A DNA stretch of 64,000 bases from Candidatus Solirubrobacter pratensis (GTDB lineage Bacteria; Actinomycetota; Thermoleophilia; Solirubrobacterales; Solirubrobacteraceae): assembly GCF_000425945.1 (NCBI RefSeq), contig NZ_AUEK01000007.1, forward strand, positions 434,001-498,000. The letters are read 5' to 3'. A model generated the notes under the pieces. It did not search any database. It was not told where the DNA came from and worked only from the letters and a program-made list of their open reading frames with translations. This document shows, in pieces, positions 24,599-32,961 of this stretch. A program made the translations under genes and the position numbers. Position 1 is the stretch's first letter; each line of letters opens with the position of its first letter.

Positions 24599-25430
24599 CC
24601 TCGAGCACCCTCTCCCGCCGCACGCGGTCGATGTCCTCGCGCACCTTCAGCGCCACCCCCAGCGTCGCCTCGAGGTCGCCGTCGCCCTCGAGCGCCAGCA
24701 GCGCCCGCGCCCAGGTGATCGTCTCCCCCACGCCGGGCAGCTTGTAGAGCTCGCGCTCGCGCAGCAGCGCCACGGCGTTGCAGACGCGCGCGGCGATCTC
24801 CTCCGGCACGCCGGGAAGCCGCGTGCGCACGATCTCCACCTCGCGCTCGGGCGTCGGGTAGTCGATCCAGTGGTAGAGGCAGCGGCGCTTGAGCGCGTCG
24901 TGGAGCTCACGCGTGCGGTTGGACGTCAGGATCACCAGCGGGCGGTGGCTCCCCGCGACGGTCCCCAGCTCCGGGATGGTGATCTGGAAGTCCGACAGGA
25001 ACTCGAGCAGGAACGCCTCGAACTCGTCGTCGGCGCGGTCGATCTCGTCGATCAGCAGGACGGCCGGCCCGTCGTGCTCGAGCGCCTCCAGCAGCGGGCG
25101 GCGCAGCAGGAACTCGGGCCCGTAGAGCTCGCGCGCCGGCGCGCCCGCCTCCGCCGCGCGGATCGCGAGCAGCTGCCGCTGGTAGTCCCAGTCGTAGACC
25201 GCGTGATGGATGTCGATCCCCTCGTGGCACTGCAGGCGGATCAACGCGGCGCCCGTGGCCTGCGCCAGCGCGCGGGCGACCTCGGTCTTGCCCACGCCGG
25301 CCTCGCCCTCGAGCAGCAACGGCTGCTCGAGCGTCGCGGCGAGGTAGGCGGAGGTCGCCAGGGCCTGGTCGGCGAGATACCCCTCGCCGGCCAGCGCCCT
25401 GGTCACATCGTCAGTCGTTGCGAAGTGCAC
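24591..25430 (-). CDS. coxD: CoxD-like MoxR-family AAA+ ATPase
   Basis: This 279-residue ATPase has Walker A GEAGVGKTEVA near residue 42, Walker B VLLIDEIDRADDEFE, and sensor and arginine-finger stretches (LTSNRTRELHDALKRRC). CoxD/MoxR chaperones act on the active centre of molybdenum hydroxylases with VWA partners, here CoxE. It starts 6 bases after coxM. Confidence 0.91.
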   Translation of the reverse strand: MHFATTDDVTRALAGEGYLADQALATSAYLAATLEQPLLLEGEAGVGKTEVARALAQATGAALIRLQCHEGIDIHHAVYDWDYQRQLLAIRAAEAGAPARELYGPEFLLRRPLLEALEHDGPAVLLIDEIDRADDEFEAFLLEFLSDFQITIPELGTVAGSHRPLVILTSNRTRELHDALKRRCLYHWIDYPTPEREVEIVRTRLPGVPEEIAARVCNAVALLRERELYKLPGVGETITWARALLALEGDGDLEATLGVALKVREDIDRVRRERVLEGA

Positions 25431-25436
25431 TACCTC

Positions 25437-26276
25437 TCATTGTGACGCGTCCGCAAGCGCGCGCCGGGTGAGCACGCGCGCGAGGTGGCGCTTGTAGTCC
25501 GCCGAGGCGTTCAGGTCCGCCGGCGGCTCGGTGCCCTCCGAGGCCAGCTCGGCGGCCGCGGCGATGTTCTCCTCGGTCAGCGGCTTGCCGCGCAGCGCGT
25601 CCTCGGACGCCGTCGCCCGCAGCGGCACCGAGCTCATGTGGGTGAGGCCGATCCGCACGTCCTCGGCGCTGCCGTCGGCGCCCTTCTTGACCGCGGCCGA
25701 GACCGCGACCATCGCCCAGTCCTCCTGGCGGCGGTTGAACTTGTGGTAGCCGAAGCCGTAGCCCTCGAGCGCGGGCAGCCGGACCTCGGTGACGATCTCG
25801 TCCTCGGCGATCGAGGTCGTCAGGTAGTCCTCGAACAGGTCGGCGGCCGCGATCTCGCGCTCGCCGTTCTGCCCGCGGACGACCACGGAGCCCTCGTGCA
25901 CGAGCAGGATCGCCGGCATGTCCGACGCCGGGTCGCCGTGCGCCAGCGTCCCGCCGATCGTGCCGGCGTTGCGGACCTGCTGGTCGGCGATCGTCGACGC
26001 CGCGAGGCTGGGCAGCCCGAGGCCGGCGGTCGCGACGGCGTGATGGCGGACCATCGCGCCGAGGCGGATGGTCCCGTTGTCGCGCGAGATGTCGCTCAGC
26101 CCCGGCACGCGCCGGAGGTCGACCAGCAGCGCGGGCGCCGCCAGCCGGAGCTTCATCAGCGGGATCAGCGAGTGGCCGCCGGCGAGGAGCTTGGCGTCCT
26201 CACCGCCCTCGCGCAGCGCCTGCAACGCCTCGTCGAGCGACTGCGGCGCGACGTAGTCGAACTCAGCGGGGATCAC
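25437..26276 (-). CDS. coxM: CO-dehydrogenase-family FAD-binding medium subunit
   Basis: This 279-residue subunit has the FAD motifs AGGHSLIPLMKLRLA near residue 32 and IGGTLAHGDPASD near 105. It passes electrons from the FeS subunit to FAD. GTG at 26276 overlaps the coxL stop (GTGA); the frame is open further upstream but only within coxL. Gene order S-L-M is slightly unusual compared with M-S-L in the first described cox operons. Confidence 0.92.
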   Translation of the reverse strand: MIPAEFDYVAPQSLDEALQALREGGEDAKLLAGGHSLIPLMKLRLAAPALLVDLRRVPGLSDISRDNGTIRLGAMVRHHAVATAGLGLPSLAASTIADQQVRNAGTIGGTLAHGDPASDMPAILLVHEGSVVVRGQNGEREIAAADLFEDYLTTSIAEDEIVTEVRLPALEGYGFGYHKFNRRQEDWAMVAVSAAVKKGADGSAEDVRIGLTHMSSVPLRATASEDALRGKPLTEENIAAAAELASEGTEPPADLNASADYKRHLARVLTRRALADASQ

Positions 26277-28642
26277 TGCTTGGCCTCCTGGATCGCTTCC
26301 CAGATCCGCTGCGGATTCAGCGGCATGTTCAGGTATGTGACGCCGAGCGGGCGCAGGGCGTCGATGACGGCGTTGGTGACGGTCGCCGAGGCCGCGATCG
26401 TGCCGGCCTCGCCGACGCCCTTGACGCCCAGCGAGTTGACCGGCGACGGGGTCTCCGTACGGTCGGTCTCGAACGACGGCACGTCGGCGGCGCTCGGCAG
26501 CGCGTAGTCGACGAACGAGCCGGTGATCAGCTGGCCGGTCTCGTCGTAGTGGATGCGCTCGAACAGCGCCTGCCCGATCCCGTGCACGACGCCGCCGTGG
26601 ATCTGGCCCTCGATCAGGTTCGGGTTGATCGCGGGGCCGCAGTCGTCGACGCCGACGTAGCGCACGACGTCGACCTTGCCGGTCTCGGCGTCCACGTCGA
26701 CGACGCACGCATGCGCGCCGAACGGGAAGACGAAGTTCGACGGGTCGTAGAACGAGAGCTCCTCGAGCCCCGGCTCCATCCCCTCCGGCAGGTTCTCCGG
26801 GATGTACGCGGCGCCCGCGACCTCGGCGAGCGTCATGCCGCGGTCGGGCGATCCCTTGACGGCGAACTTGCCGCCGGTCAGCTCGATGTCCTCAGGCGCC
26901 GCCTCGAGCTGATGGGCGACGATCCGGCGCGCCTTGTCGGCGATCTTGGCCGCCGCCTTGGCGATCGACTCGCCTCCGACCGCGAGCGAGCGCGAGCCGT
27001 AGGTGTCGAGCCCCTGCGGCCCGGTGCCGGTGTCGCCGTGGATGACCTCGACCTGAGCGGGGTCGGTCCCCAGCCGGTCGGCCGCGATCTGCGCGAACGC
27101 CGTCTCGAGTCCCTGCCCGTGCGGCGAGGTGCCGGTGTAGACGGTCACCGCGCCGGTGATGTGCACGCGCACGAGCGCGGACTCCCACAGGCCGGTCTGC
27201 AGGCCGAACCCGGACGGGCCGGTGACGCGCGACGGCGCCAGCCCGCAGATCTCCGTCCATGTGCAGAAGCCGATGCCGCGGTAGATGCCTTTCGGCCGCA
27301 GCTCCTGCGCCTCGCGCCTGACCTGCTCGACGTCGATGTGCTCGAGCAGCTTCGACAGCGTGCCCTCGTAGTTGCCGGAGTCGTAGACGACGCCGAGCGC
27401 GACCTCGTGCGGGAAGGAGTCGGCGGCGATGAAGTTGCGCCGCCGCAGCTCCAGCGGGTCCATCTCGAGCTCGTGCGCGAGCTGGTCGAGCGTGACCTCG
27501 ATCATCTGCGTCGCCTCGGGCCGGCCCGCGCCGCGGATGGCGTCCGTCGGGAACTTGTTGGTGAAGACGCCGGTGATGTCGGTCTGGACGGCCGGGATGT
27601 CGTAGCAGCCGCTCATCACGAACGCGCCCAGGGACGGGATCGTCGGCGTCAGCAGCATCAGGTAGGCGCCGAAGTCGGCGAAGATGTGCGTGTGGAAGGC
27701 GGTGATCTTGCCGTCACGCGTGGCGCCGACCTTCACATAGGCGATCTGGTCGCGCCCGTGGTGCGTGACCTGCATGTCCTCCGAGCGCGTGATGATCCAC
27801 TTGATCGGGCGCTCGAGCCTGCGCGACGCCCACGCCAGCAGGATCTCCTCGCCGTAGATCTGCAGCTTGGAGCCGAAGCCGCCGCCGACCTCCGGGGCGA
27901 TGGCGCGGACCCGGTCCTCGCTGATGCCGAGCTGGAGCGCGAGGAACAGCCGCAGGAAGTGCGGCACCTGCGTCGAGGAGTACAGCGTCAGCGCCCCGGC
28001 GCGGTAATCGGCCAAGACGCCGCGCGGCTCGATCGCCGCGCCCGCCGTGCGGTGGTTGACGACGCGCCGCTCGACGATCACGTCGGCCTTGGCGAAGCCG
28101 TCCTCGAGGTCCCCGCCGCCGAGCGACCACTCGTGGCACTTGTTCGTCCCGAGGTCCGCATGGACCAGGTCGGCGCCCTCTTTGAGGGCCTCCTCCATGT
28201 CGGTGACCGCCGGCAGCGGCTCGTACTCCACGACGACCTGCTCAGCCGCGTCCACGACGCCGTAGCGGTCGTCGCCGATGACGATCGCGACCGGGTCGCC
28301 GACGTGGTTGACCTCGTCCTTGGCGAGGGCCCAGTGCGGCGGGTTGTTGACCTCGACGCCCGGCGGGACCCAGGCCATCGGCAGCGGCGACTCGAGGTCG
28401 ACCTCCTTGCCGGTGAAGACGGCGTGGACGCCGGGATACTCCTTCGCCGCGGAGGTGTCGATCGAGACGATCCTGGCGTGCGCCTCAGGCGAGCGGACGA
28501 ACGCGGCCCACAGCTGGCCGGTGACATTGATGTCGTCGACGTAGCGGGCGCGGCCCATGATCAGCCGCGGGTCTTCCTTGCGCTTGAGCGCTTGCCCGAC
28601 CCACTTCGCGGAAGCGGCGGGCGACTCTTCGACGGCGGTCAT
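26273..28642 (-). CDS. coxL: Form II (CoxL-like) molybdenum hydroxylase large subunit
   Basis: This 789-residue subunit belongs to the xanthine oxidase/CO dehydrogenase family. The active-site loop reads [11 protein letters not shown] near residue 367. It carries the RGAGR ending of form II enzymes and lacks the AYRCSFR of true (form I) CO dehydrogenases. The catalytic glutamate is in KGVGEAGT near 743. GGGFGSKLQ and GIGQALFE bind the cofactor. The substrate is therefore probably not CO at high affinity and remains open. ATG overlaps the coxS stop. Confidence 0.93.
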   Translation of the reverse strand: MTAVEESPAASAKWVGQALKRKEDPRLIMGRARYVDDINVTGQLWAAFVRSPEAHARIVSIDTSAAKEYPGVHAVFTGKEVDLESPLPMAWVPPGVEVNNPPHWALAKDEVNHVGDPVAIVIGDDRYGVVDAAEQVVVEYEPLPAVTDMEEALKEGADLVHADLGTNKCHEWSLGGGDLEDGFAKADVIVERRVVNHRTAGAAIEPRGVLADYRAGALTLYSSTQVPHFLRLFLALQLGISEDRVRAIAPEVGGGFGSKLQIYGEEILLAWASRRLERPIKWIITRSEDMQVTHHGRDQIAYVKVGATRDGKITAFHTHIFADFGAYLMLLTPTIPSLGAFVMSGCYDIPAVQTDITGVFTNKFPTDAIRGAGRPEATQMIEVTLDQLAHELEMDPLELRRRNFIAADSFPHEVALGVVYDSGNYEGTLSKLLEHIDVEQVRREAQELRPKGIYRGIGFCTWTEICGLAPSRVTGPSGFGLQTGLWESALVRVHITGAVTVYTGTSPHGQGLETAFAQIAADRLGTDPAQVEVIHGDTGTGPQGLDTYGSRSLAVGGESIAKAAAKIADKARRIVAHQLEAAPEDIELTGGKFAVKGSPDRGMTLAEVAGAAYIPENLPEGMEPGLEELSFYDPSNFVFPFGAHACVVDVDAETGKVDVVRYVGVDDCGPAINPNLIEGQIHGGVVHGIGQALFERIHYDETGQLITGSFVDYALPSAADVPSFETDRTETPSPVNSLGVKGVGEAGTIAASATVTNAVIDALRPLGVTYLNMPLNPQRIWEAIQEAKQ

Positions 28643-29193
28643 GCGCCCAGCCCCTGGCTCGCGACGCTCTCACCGGCCTCACGGCCGGCGGCATCCGGCG
28701 CCTGCGGCGCCGCGCTGGAGCCGTTCGGGTGCTTGGCGGCGGCCTGCACCGCCTTCACGATGTTGTGGTAGCCCGTGCAGCGGCACAGGTTCCCGGCCAG
28801 CGCTTCGCGCACCTCGTGCTCGGACGGGTCCGAGTTGCGCTGCAGCAGGTCCGCCGCGGCCATGATCATGCCGGGCGTGCAATAGCCGCACTGCAGGCCG
28901 TGGTGCTCCCAGAATGCCTCCTGGAGCGGGTGCAGCCGGCTCTCCGAGCCCATCCCCTCGATGGTCGTGACCTCGGCGCCGTCGGCCTGCACCGCGAGCA
29001 GCGTGCAGGACTTCACGGCCTCGCCGTTGAGGTGCACGGTGCACGCCCCGCAGTTGGACGTGTCGCAACCGACGTGCGTTCCGGTGAGCCCGAGCGTCTC
29101 TCGAAGGAAGTGGACCAGGAGAAGGCGGGGTTCGACCTCGGCGCTCTTCTGAGCACCGTTGACGGTCACAGAGACCTGAACAGATCCGGCCAC
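28639..29193 (-). CDS. coxS: 2Fe-2S small subunit of form II molybdenum hydroxylase
   Basis: This 184-residue subunit carries two 2Fe-2S clusters. The N-terminal one is [15 protein letters not shown] plus SCTLLA. The C-terminal one is [10 protein letters not shown] plus [12 protein letters not shown] 25-residue Ala/Pro/Gly tail follows. The GTG start is supported by a strong GGAGGAGC ribosome binding site. It is the first gene of a ten-gene minus-strand operon (coxS-L-M-D-E, CoxI, XdhC, MocA, CoxG, small ORF). Confidence 0.94.
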   Translation of the reverse strand: MAGSVQVSVTVNGAQKSAEVEPRLLLVHFLRETLGLTGTHVGCDTSNCGACTVHLNGEAVKSCTLLAVQADGAEVTTIEGMGSESRLHPLQEAFWEHHGLQCGYCTPGMIMAAADLLQRNSDPSEHEVREALAGNLCRCTGYHNIVKAVQAAAKHPNGSSAAPQAPDAAGREAGESVASQGLGA

Positions 29194-29198
29194 AATCA

Positions 29199-29237
29199 GC
29201 TCCTCCGAGTCGCGAACGCGAACAGAGCCGGACCCTA
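29199..29237 (-). promoter_or_regulatory. coxS ribosome binding site and -10 element
   Basis: GGAGGAGC (minus strand, 29199-29206) is a near-perfect Shine-Dalgarno sequence ending 5 bases before the coxS GTG. TAGGGT at 29232-29237 is a candidate -10 box, so this leader is about 35 bases. It contrasts with the many apparently leaderless genes elsewhere in the window. Confidence 0.6.
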
Positions 29238-29268
29238 TCGCAGCGAGAGACCGGTTTTCGACGGCGCG

Positions 29269-29868
29269 TCAGGCTCCGGCCCGACGCCGATGATACGCGA
29301 ACGTGAGCTGGCCGAGAAGCAGGCGGTCCTCGGCCTCGATCTGCGAGAAGCTGAGCGAGATGTCGCTGTCCGTGATCCGCACTGGGACGGCCTTCGCGCG
29401 GATCTCGCAGTCGGCCTGGACGAGGCCGATCACGACCTCATGCACGCCGGCCTCGCGGTAGGAGGACTGACGCGCGACGCGCAGCCCTCCCGCCGAGATG
29501 TCGCGCGTGAAGCTGGTCCACGGCTTGTCGTCGTCGCCGTCGGGGCGCAGGTGCGCGGGCAGGACGAGCGGCGCGCGGGAGAAGTTGCGCCGCTGGCCTA
29601 GCCGGAACGGGTCCAGCAGCGTGGCGACGAACTCGCCGTCCGTGATGCCGGGGCGGACGTTCGCCTTCAGCGCGTGCAGCCGGCCCGCGGCCTCGATCAG
29701 CAGGAACGAGATGCCGTTGGCGGGCAGGACTTCCTCCGGCAGCGCCCGGAACGCGAGCACGATGTCGGCGCCGTCGAATCCCACGACGAGGCAGGGAACG
29801 GCCGCCTCGCCCATGTCGAGCTGGGCGGGCTGGCCTTCTGAGAGCGCGCTGCCGAATCCTGTTGCCAT
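29269..29868 (-). CDS. PilZ-domain (YcgR-like) c-di-GMP receptor
   Basis: This 199-residue protein has a YcgR-type N-terminal beta domain (about 1-90). A PilZ domain follows, with the c-di-GMP motifs RRNFSRAPL (RxxxR-like) near 97 and DISAGGLRV (D/NxSxxG) near 127. It probably binds c-di-GMP to control motility or surface behaviour. ATG at 29868 is preferred because homology starts just after it. It stands alone upstream of the cox operon. Confidence 0.87.
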   Translation of the reverse strand: MATGFGSALSEGQPAQLDMGEAAVPCLVVGFDGADIVLAFRALPEEVLPANGISFLLIEAAGRLHALKANVRPGITDGEFVATLLDPFRLGQRRNFSRAPLVLPAHLRPDGDDDKPWTSFTRDISAGGLRVARQSSYREAGVHEVVIGLVQADCEIRAKAVPVRITDSDISLSFSQIEAEDRLLLGQLTFAYHRRRAGA

Positions 29869-29917
29869 GGTGCGTACCTGACGCGTGTATCGGCCGGAGC
29901 GGCCCAACGGTTGAGCG

Positions 29918-30823
29918 TCACCCGTTCGACAATTCGGCCAGTTCCGCCAGGCCGCGCTCCAGGTCCGTCGTGACCGGCTGGATGCACACGTGGTCGGCGC
30001 CGGCGTCGTGGTGCTCGCGGATGCGGGCCTTGACGGCGTCCGCGTCGCCCCAGGCGACGAGCGCGTCGACGAGACGGTCGCTGCCGCCGTCGGCGAAGTC
30101 GGCGTCCTCGAACCCGTCCTCGCGCCAGGCGTTCACGTAGTTGGGCAGCACGAGGTAGTACTTGAGGTGCTCGCGCGCGATCGCGCGCGCCTTCTCGGGC
30201 TCGGGCTCGATCACGAACCCCTGCTCGGGCGCGAGCAGCGGGCTCCTGCCTCGCGCTGCGCGCTCATCACCGCTTCGCTCGCCCAGGACCTCGCGGGCGC
30301 GCGCGGTGTGCTTGGGCGTCGTGAGGTAGGGATGCGCGCCGGCCGTGCGCTCGGCGGCGAGGCGCAGCATGCGCGGGCGCAGCGCGGCGAGCAGGACGGG
30401 CGGCGGGTCCGCGGGCGCGGGCGGCTGGTACTCGGCCTCGTCCATCTCGTCGAGGTAGGCGCGCATCGTGCTCACCGGCTTGCCGTAGTCGTGGCCGCGA
30501 TCCTTGACGGCGGGCGCGTGGCTGACGCCGAGTCCGAGGACGAAGCGCCCGCCGGAGGCGTCGGCGAGGAAGTACGCGCCCGACTTGGTCGCCGCCGGAT
30601 CGCGCACGTAGATGCTCGCGATGCCCGACGCGACGTTGATCCGCTCGGTCGCGTCGAGCAGGATCGCCGCGTGCGCCAGCGCGTCCTTGTTGCGCATGCT
30701 CTCGCCGTACCAGAGCGTGCTGTAGCCGAGCCGCTCGATCTCGCGCGCGGCGTCGCGCTCGGTCGCGGCGTCCTGGCTCCCGAGCAGAGCCCACCAGACG
30801 CCGAGCCTCCCGAGGTCGGTCAT
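29918..30823 (-). CDS. LLM-class F420-dependent oxidoreductase
   Basis: This 301-residue luciferase-like TIM-barrel protein has LGRLGVWWALLGSQDAA at the start, ERLGYSTLWYGE, GGRFVLGLGVSHAP near residue 93 and HVCIQPVTTD at the end, typical of F420-dependent flavin-like oxidoreductases. Residues about 182-193 (GERSGDERAARG) are an insertion in an otherwise standard loop. The DNA for this insertion is repeated exactly in murT. The start overlaps the stop of the F420-reductase-like gene. Confidence 0.87.
   Translation of the reverse strand: MTDLGRLGVWWALLGSQDAATERDAAREIERLGYSTLWYGESMRNKDALAHAAILLDATERINVASGIASIYVRDPAATKSGAYFLADASGGRFVLGLGVSHAPAVKDRGHDYGKPVSTMRAYLDEMDEAEYQPPAPADPPPVLLAALRPRMLRLAAERTAGAHPYLTTPKHTARAREVLGERSGDERAARGRSPLLAPEQGFVIEPEPEKARAIAREHLKYYLVLPNYVNAWREDGFEDADFADGGSDRLVDALVAWGDADAVKARIREHHDAGADHVCIQPVTTDLERGLAELAELSNG
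30246..30283 (-). repeat. Copy 1 of 38-bp coding repeat
   Basis: On the minus strand this stretch begins GGCGAGCGAAGCGG and ends GCGCAGCGCGAGGCAG. It is identical over 38 bp to 45789-45826 (plus strand). In both places it is read in the same frame, giving GERSGDERAARG, inside unrelated proteins. Confidence 0.9.
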
Positions 30824-31428
30824 GCCGCGGCCAGGCCGGCGCGGGCGCGCGCGGCATCGAGGTCGGTCCCGTAGACGGGCGTGCCGGGCTGCTGGCGCCA
30901 GCTCTCGTCGAGGCCGCCGGCATCGACGGCATCGAAGCCGAGCTGCTCCACGAGCCGCATCACGATCTGCTTTGCCTGGGCGTCGTCGGCCGCGACCGGG
31001 ACGGCGATCCGCGCGGGGTCGCCGGCGGGACGGCCGAGCGCGAGCAGGTGGCCGGACTCGATCGTGTTGAACGCCTTCACGACGACCGCACCCGTCTGAT
31101 CGGCGGTCCAGCGCGCCGACGTCGCCCCGTTCTCGATCGCCTCGATCCGGCCGTCGCGCGACGGGTAGTAGTTGTTCGCGTCGATCACGACCTTGCTGCT
31201 GAGGTCCGGCAGGTCCGGCACCGCCTTGACGGGAATCGCGATCGCCACCAGGTCCGCGTCCCGCACCGCGTCCTCGGCGGTCGCCGCGGTCGCGCCGGTC
31301 TCGCGCGCCAGGTCGGTCAGGCTCTCAGGCCCGCGCGAGTTGGCGACCGACACGTCATGTCCGAGGGCCGTCAGGCGGCGCGTCAGCGTCCCGCCTATGT
31401 GGCCCGAGCCGATGATCCCGATCTTCAT
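30820..31428 (-). CDS. F420-dependent NADP reductase-like protein
   Basis: This 202-residue Rossmann-fold protein has the N-terminal nucleotide motif GIIGSGHIGGTLTRRL, then NSRGPESL, whose Arg suggests NADP(H). AIPVKAVPDL and VVKAFNTIE are family stretches. Relatives move hydride between F420 and NADP. Coupling (ATGA) to the LLM oxidoreductase fits a shared F420 redox role. Confidence 0.85.
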   Translation of the reverse strand: MKIGIIGSGHIGGTLTRRLTALGHDVSVANSRGPESLTDLARETGATAATAEDAVRDADLVAIAIPVKAVPDLPDLSSKVVIDANNYYPSRDGRIEAIENGATSARWTADQTGAVVVKAFNTIESGHLLALGRPAGDPARIAVPVAADDAQAKQIVMRLVEQLGFDAVDAGGLDESWRQQPGTPVYGTDLDAARARAGLAAA

Positions 31429-31520
31429 CGGGACATCGTCTCAAGCGGGGGACCTCGCCCTCGCCGGAGGTAGAGGTGCCGGTTCGGCTGAGGATCTCGA
31501 TCGCGCGAGAAACGGGCGGC

Positions 31521-31555
31521 AGCCCCGGCCCGGTGGGGAGAACCGGGCCGGGGCT
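31521..31555 (-). terminator. Intrinsic terminator-like hairpin
   Basis: AGCCCCGGCCCGGT (31521-31534) and ACCGGGCCGGGGCT (31542-31555) form a perfect 14-bp stem with a 7-nt loop. It lies just after the stop of the minus-strand gene ending at 31571. On that strand a short pyrimidine stretch (CGTTTCTC) begins 7 bases past the stem. The stem is strong; the T-run is weak. Confidence 0.75.
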
Positions 31556-31570
31556 CTTCGAAGGGGAGGA

Positions 31571-32638
31571 TCAGAGTTGGTCGCGCCAGCGCACCGCGGC
31601 GCTCGCCACTTCGCCGAGCGCCTCGGTGAGCGCACGGCGGTCACCGGCCGAGCGGGCGCCGTGCAGGCCGCGCAGCGCGAGCGCGAGGACCGCGGGGCCG
31701 GACGGGCCGGACGCGCGCAGGTCCGCGAGCTCGTTCGCCGTCAGCTGCCGCGACTCGCCGCAGACCAGCGCAGCCAGCTCGCGCGAGCGCCGCTCGGCCG
31801 CGGCCGCGCGTGCCTCGGACTCGCGCGCCGCCTGCCAGGCCGCGCCGACCGCCGCGGACTCCGCCGCGCCGCTCGCCAGCTCGGCCCGGGTCGCCTCGGC
31901 CAGCCGCTCGGCCGACTCCGCGCGCGCCTCGGCATCGGCGGCACGGGCCTCGGCGGCCCGCGCCGCGCGACGCGCCTCGTGCGTGTCGCGGGCGGCGGCC
32001 TGCGCCTGGTCGTACGCCGCGCGGACGCGCGCGTCCGCGTCGGCGGACACGAGCTCCACGGTCTCCGTCGCCGCCAGGCTCGACTCACGCGAGGCGACCG
32101 CGACGCGCTCATGCGCGCCGCGAGCACGACGCTCGCGCTCACCGGCCCGGCGCGCGCGGCGGCGCGCGTCGTCCAGCTGGTCCTCGGTGCGCTCGGCACG
32201 GCGCTCCGCCGCCTCGACCTTGCGCTCGAGGGCAGCGGCGCGGCGCTCGGCGTCGCGCACGCGCTCGGACGCCTCCACCAGCGCCTCGTCGACGCTGCGG
32301 GGCGCCATCGGCGCGCGCTGCTCGACGTCAGGGCGTGCGGCGCCCGCCGGGCGGCGACGCGGACCGGAGCGGTGAGGCGCCAGGCCGGCCGCGCGCACGG
32401 CGGCGTCGAACGACCCGCCGAACGGGCGCTTGGCGGCGTTCGTGGACGGCCAGATCCCTTCGCGATAGCGGGCGGCGCGCCACTCCTGCGCGCGCCAGCG
32501 CGCCAGCGAAGGGTTCCAGTCGGCCGAGCACGGCGGCTCGCCGTAGGACTGGTTCCACTCGCGGATCTTCTCGATGATGGACTCGCGGGACCAGCGCGTC
32601 ACTCGACGCCCGCCCGCGGAGCTCGCGGACGGGTGCAT
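31571..32638 (-). CDS. HNH-associated-repeat plus coiled-coil protein
   Basis: This 355-residue protein starts with a single domain resembling the homing-endonuclease-associated repeat: TRWSRESIIEKIREWNQSYG, whose core is WSRESIIEKI. Then come ADWNPSLARW, WPSTNAAKRPFGGSFDAAV and AAGL (residues about 14-82). A linker leads into a long Ala/Glu/Arg-rich coiled coil (about 115-300), and a small globular end follows. The repeat is thought to contact DNA, so a DNA-bound structural or regulatory protein is plausible. GTG at 32602 is an alternative start. No catalytic residues are visible. Confidence 0.75.
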   Translation of the reverse strand: MHPSASSAGGRRVTRWSRESIIEKIREWNQSYGEPPCSADWNPSLARWRAQEWRAARYREGIWPSTNAAKRPFGGSFDAAVRAAGLAPHRSGPRRRPAGAARPDVEQRAPMAPRSVDEALVEASERVRDAERRAAALERKVEAAERRAERTEDQLDDARRRARRAGERERRARGAHERVAVASRESSLAATETVELVSADADARVRAAYDQAQAAARDTHEARRAARAAEARAADAEARAESAERLAEATRAELASGAAESAAVGAAWQAARESEARAAAAERRSRELAALVCGESRQLTANELADLRASGPSGPAVLALALRGLHGARSAGDRRALTEALGEVASAAVRWRDQL

Positions 32639-32653
32639 GTGAAGCTCCGTCCG

Positions 32654-32779
32654 CTAGTAGCCGCGCGGCTGCTGGTCGTTGGCCGTGCTCAGCACGATCC
32701 GCTCCGCGGCCACGAACGCCTGCCAACCCGTCATCGCGGGCTTGAGGTCGTGGGAGATGCGGAGGGTGAAGAGCGCCAT
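32654..32779 (-). CDS. 41-residue small protein, unknown
   Basis: ATG at 32779 opens a 41-residue frame, MALFTLRISHDLKPAMTGWQ..., ending in TAG at 32654. A TACCTT -10-like box at 32791-32796 lies 11 nt before it. The residues look like normal coding, with one predicted helix (GWQAFVAAERIVL). It ends 15 bases before the HNH-repeat gene and could be co-transcribed with it. I do not recognise it; conservation would decide. Confidence 0.45.
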   Translation of the reverse strand: MALFTLRISHDLKPAMTGWQAFVAAERIVLSTANDQQPRGY

Positions 32780-32823
32780 CTGCACCCGGCAAGGTACATG
32801 GCGGCGCGCCCTGCGTCCAATCG

Positions 32824-32851
32824 GGTTCGGAGGCGAACAGGGTTCGAACCC
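32824..32851. promoter_or_regulatory. Paired inverted repeats in divergent intergenic region
   Basis: GTTCG (32825-32829) and CGAAC (32834-32838) flank a short gap. They are followed at once by the perfect 12-bp palindrome GGGTTCGAACCC (32840-32851). The sites lie between the minus-strand small ORF and the plus-strand flippase-like gene, where a shared operator is expected. Confidence 0.45.
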
Positions 32852-32961
32852 GGTCCTTCATGCCATCCTGAAGCCCTCTGAGCACGGAGTCCACCACCTC
32901 GGAGCGACCGATCGCGCCCGCGCCCACCCGCCGGCGCCGCTCGCCCCTGTCGGTCCTCGGC

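Noticed and set aside
26273-28642. True (form I) carbon monoxide dehydrogenase
   Set aside because: The required AYRCSFR loop is absent; the loop reads DAIRGAGR, placing it with form II enzymes.
30820-31428. Mobile-element or phage remnants around the 38-bp repeat
   Set aside because: Flanking genes are intact chromosomal genes with normal overlaps; no transposase, integrase or terminal repeats were seen.
32840-32851. tRNA T-arm-like GGGTTCGAACCC
   Set aside because: The flanking bases do not form a proper T-stem, acceptor stem or anticodon arm, so it is a palindrome and not a tRNA.
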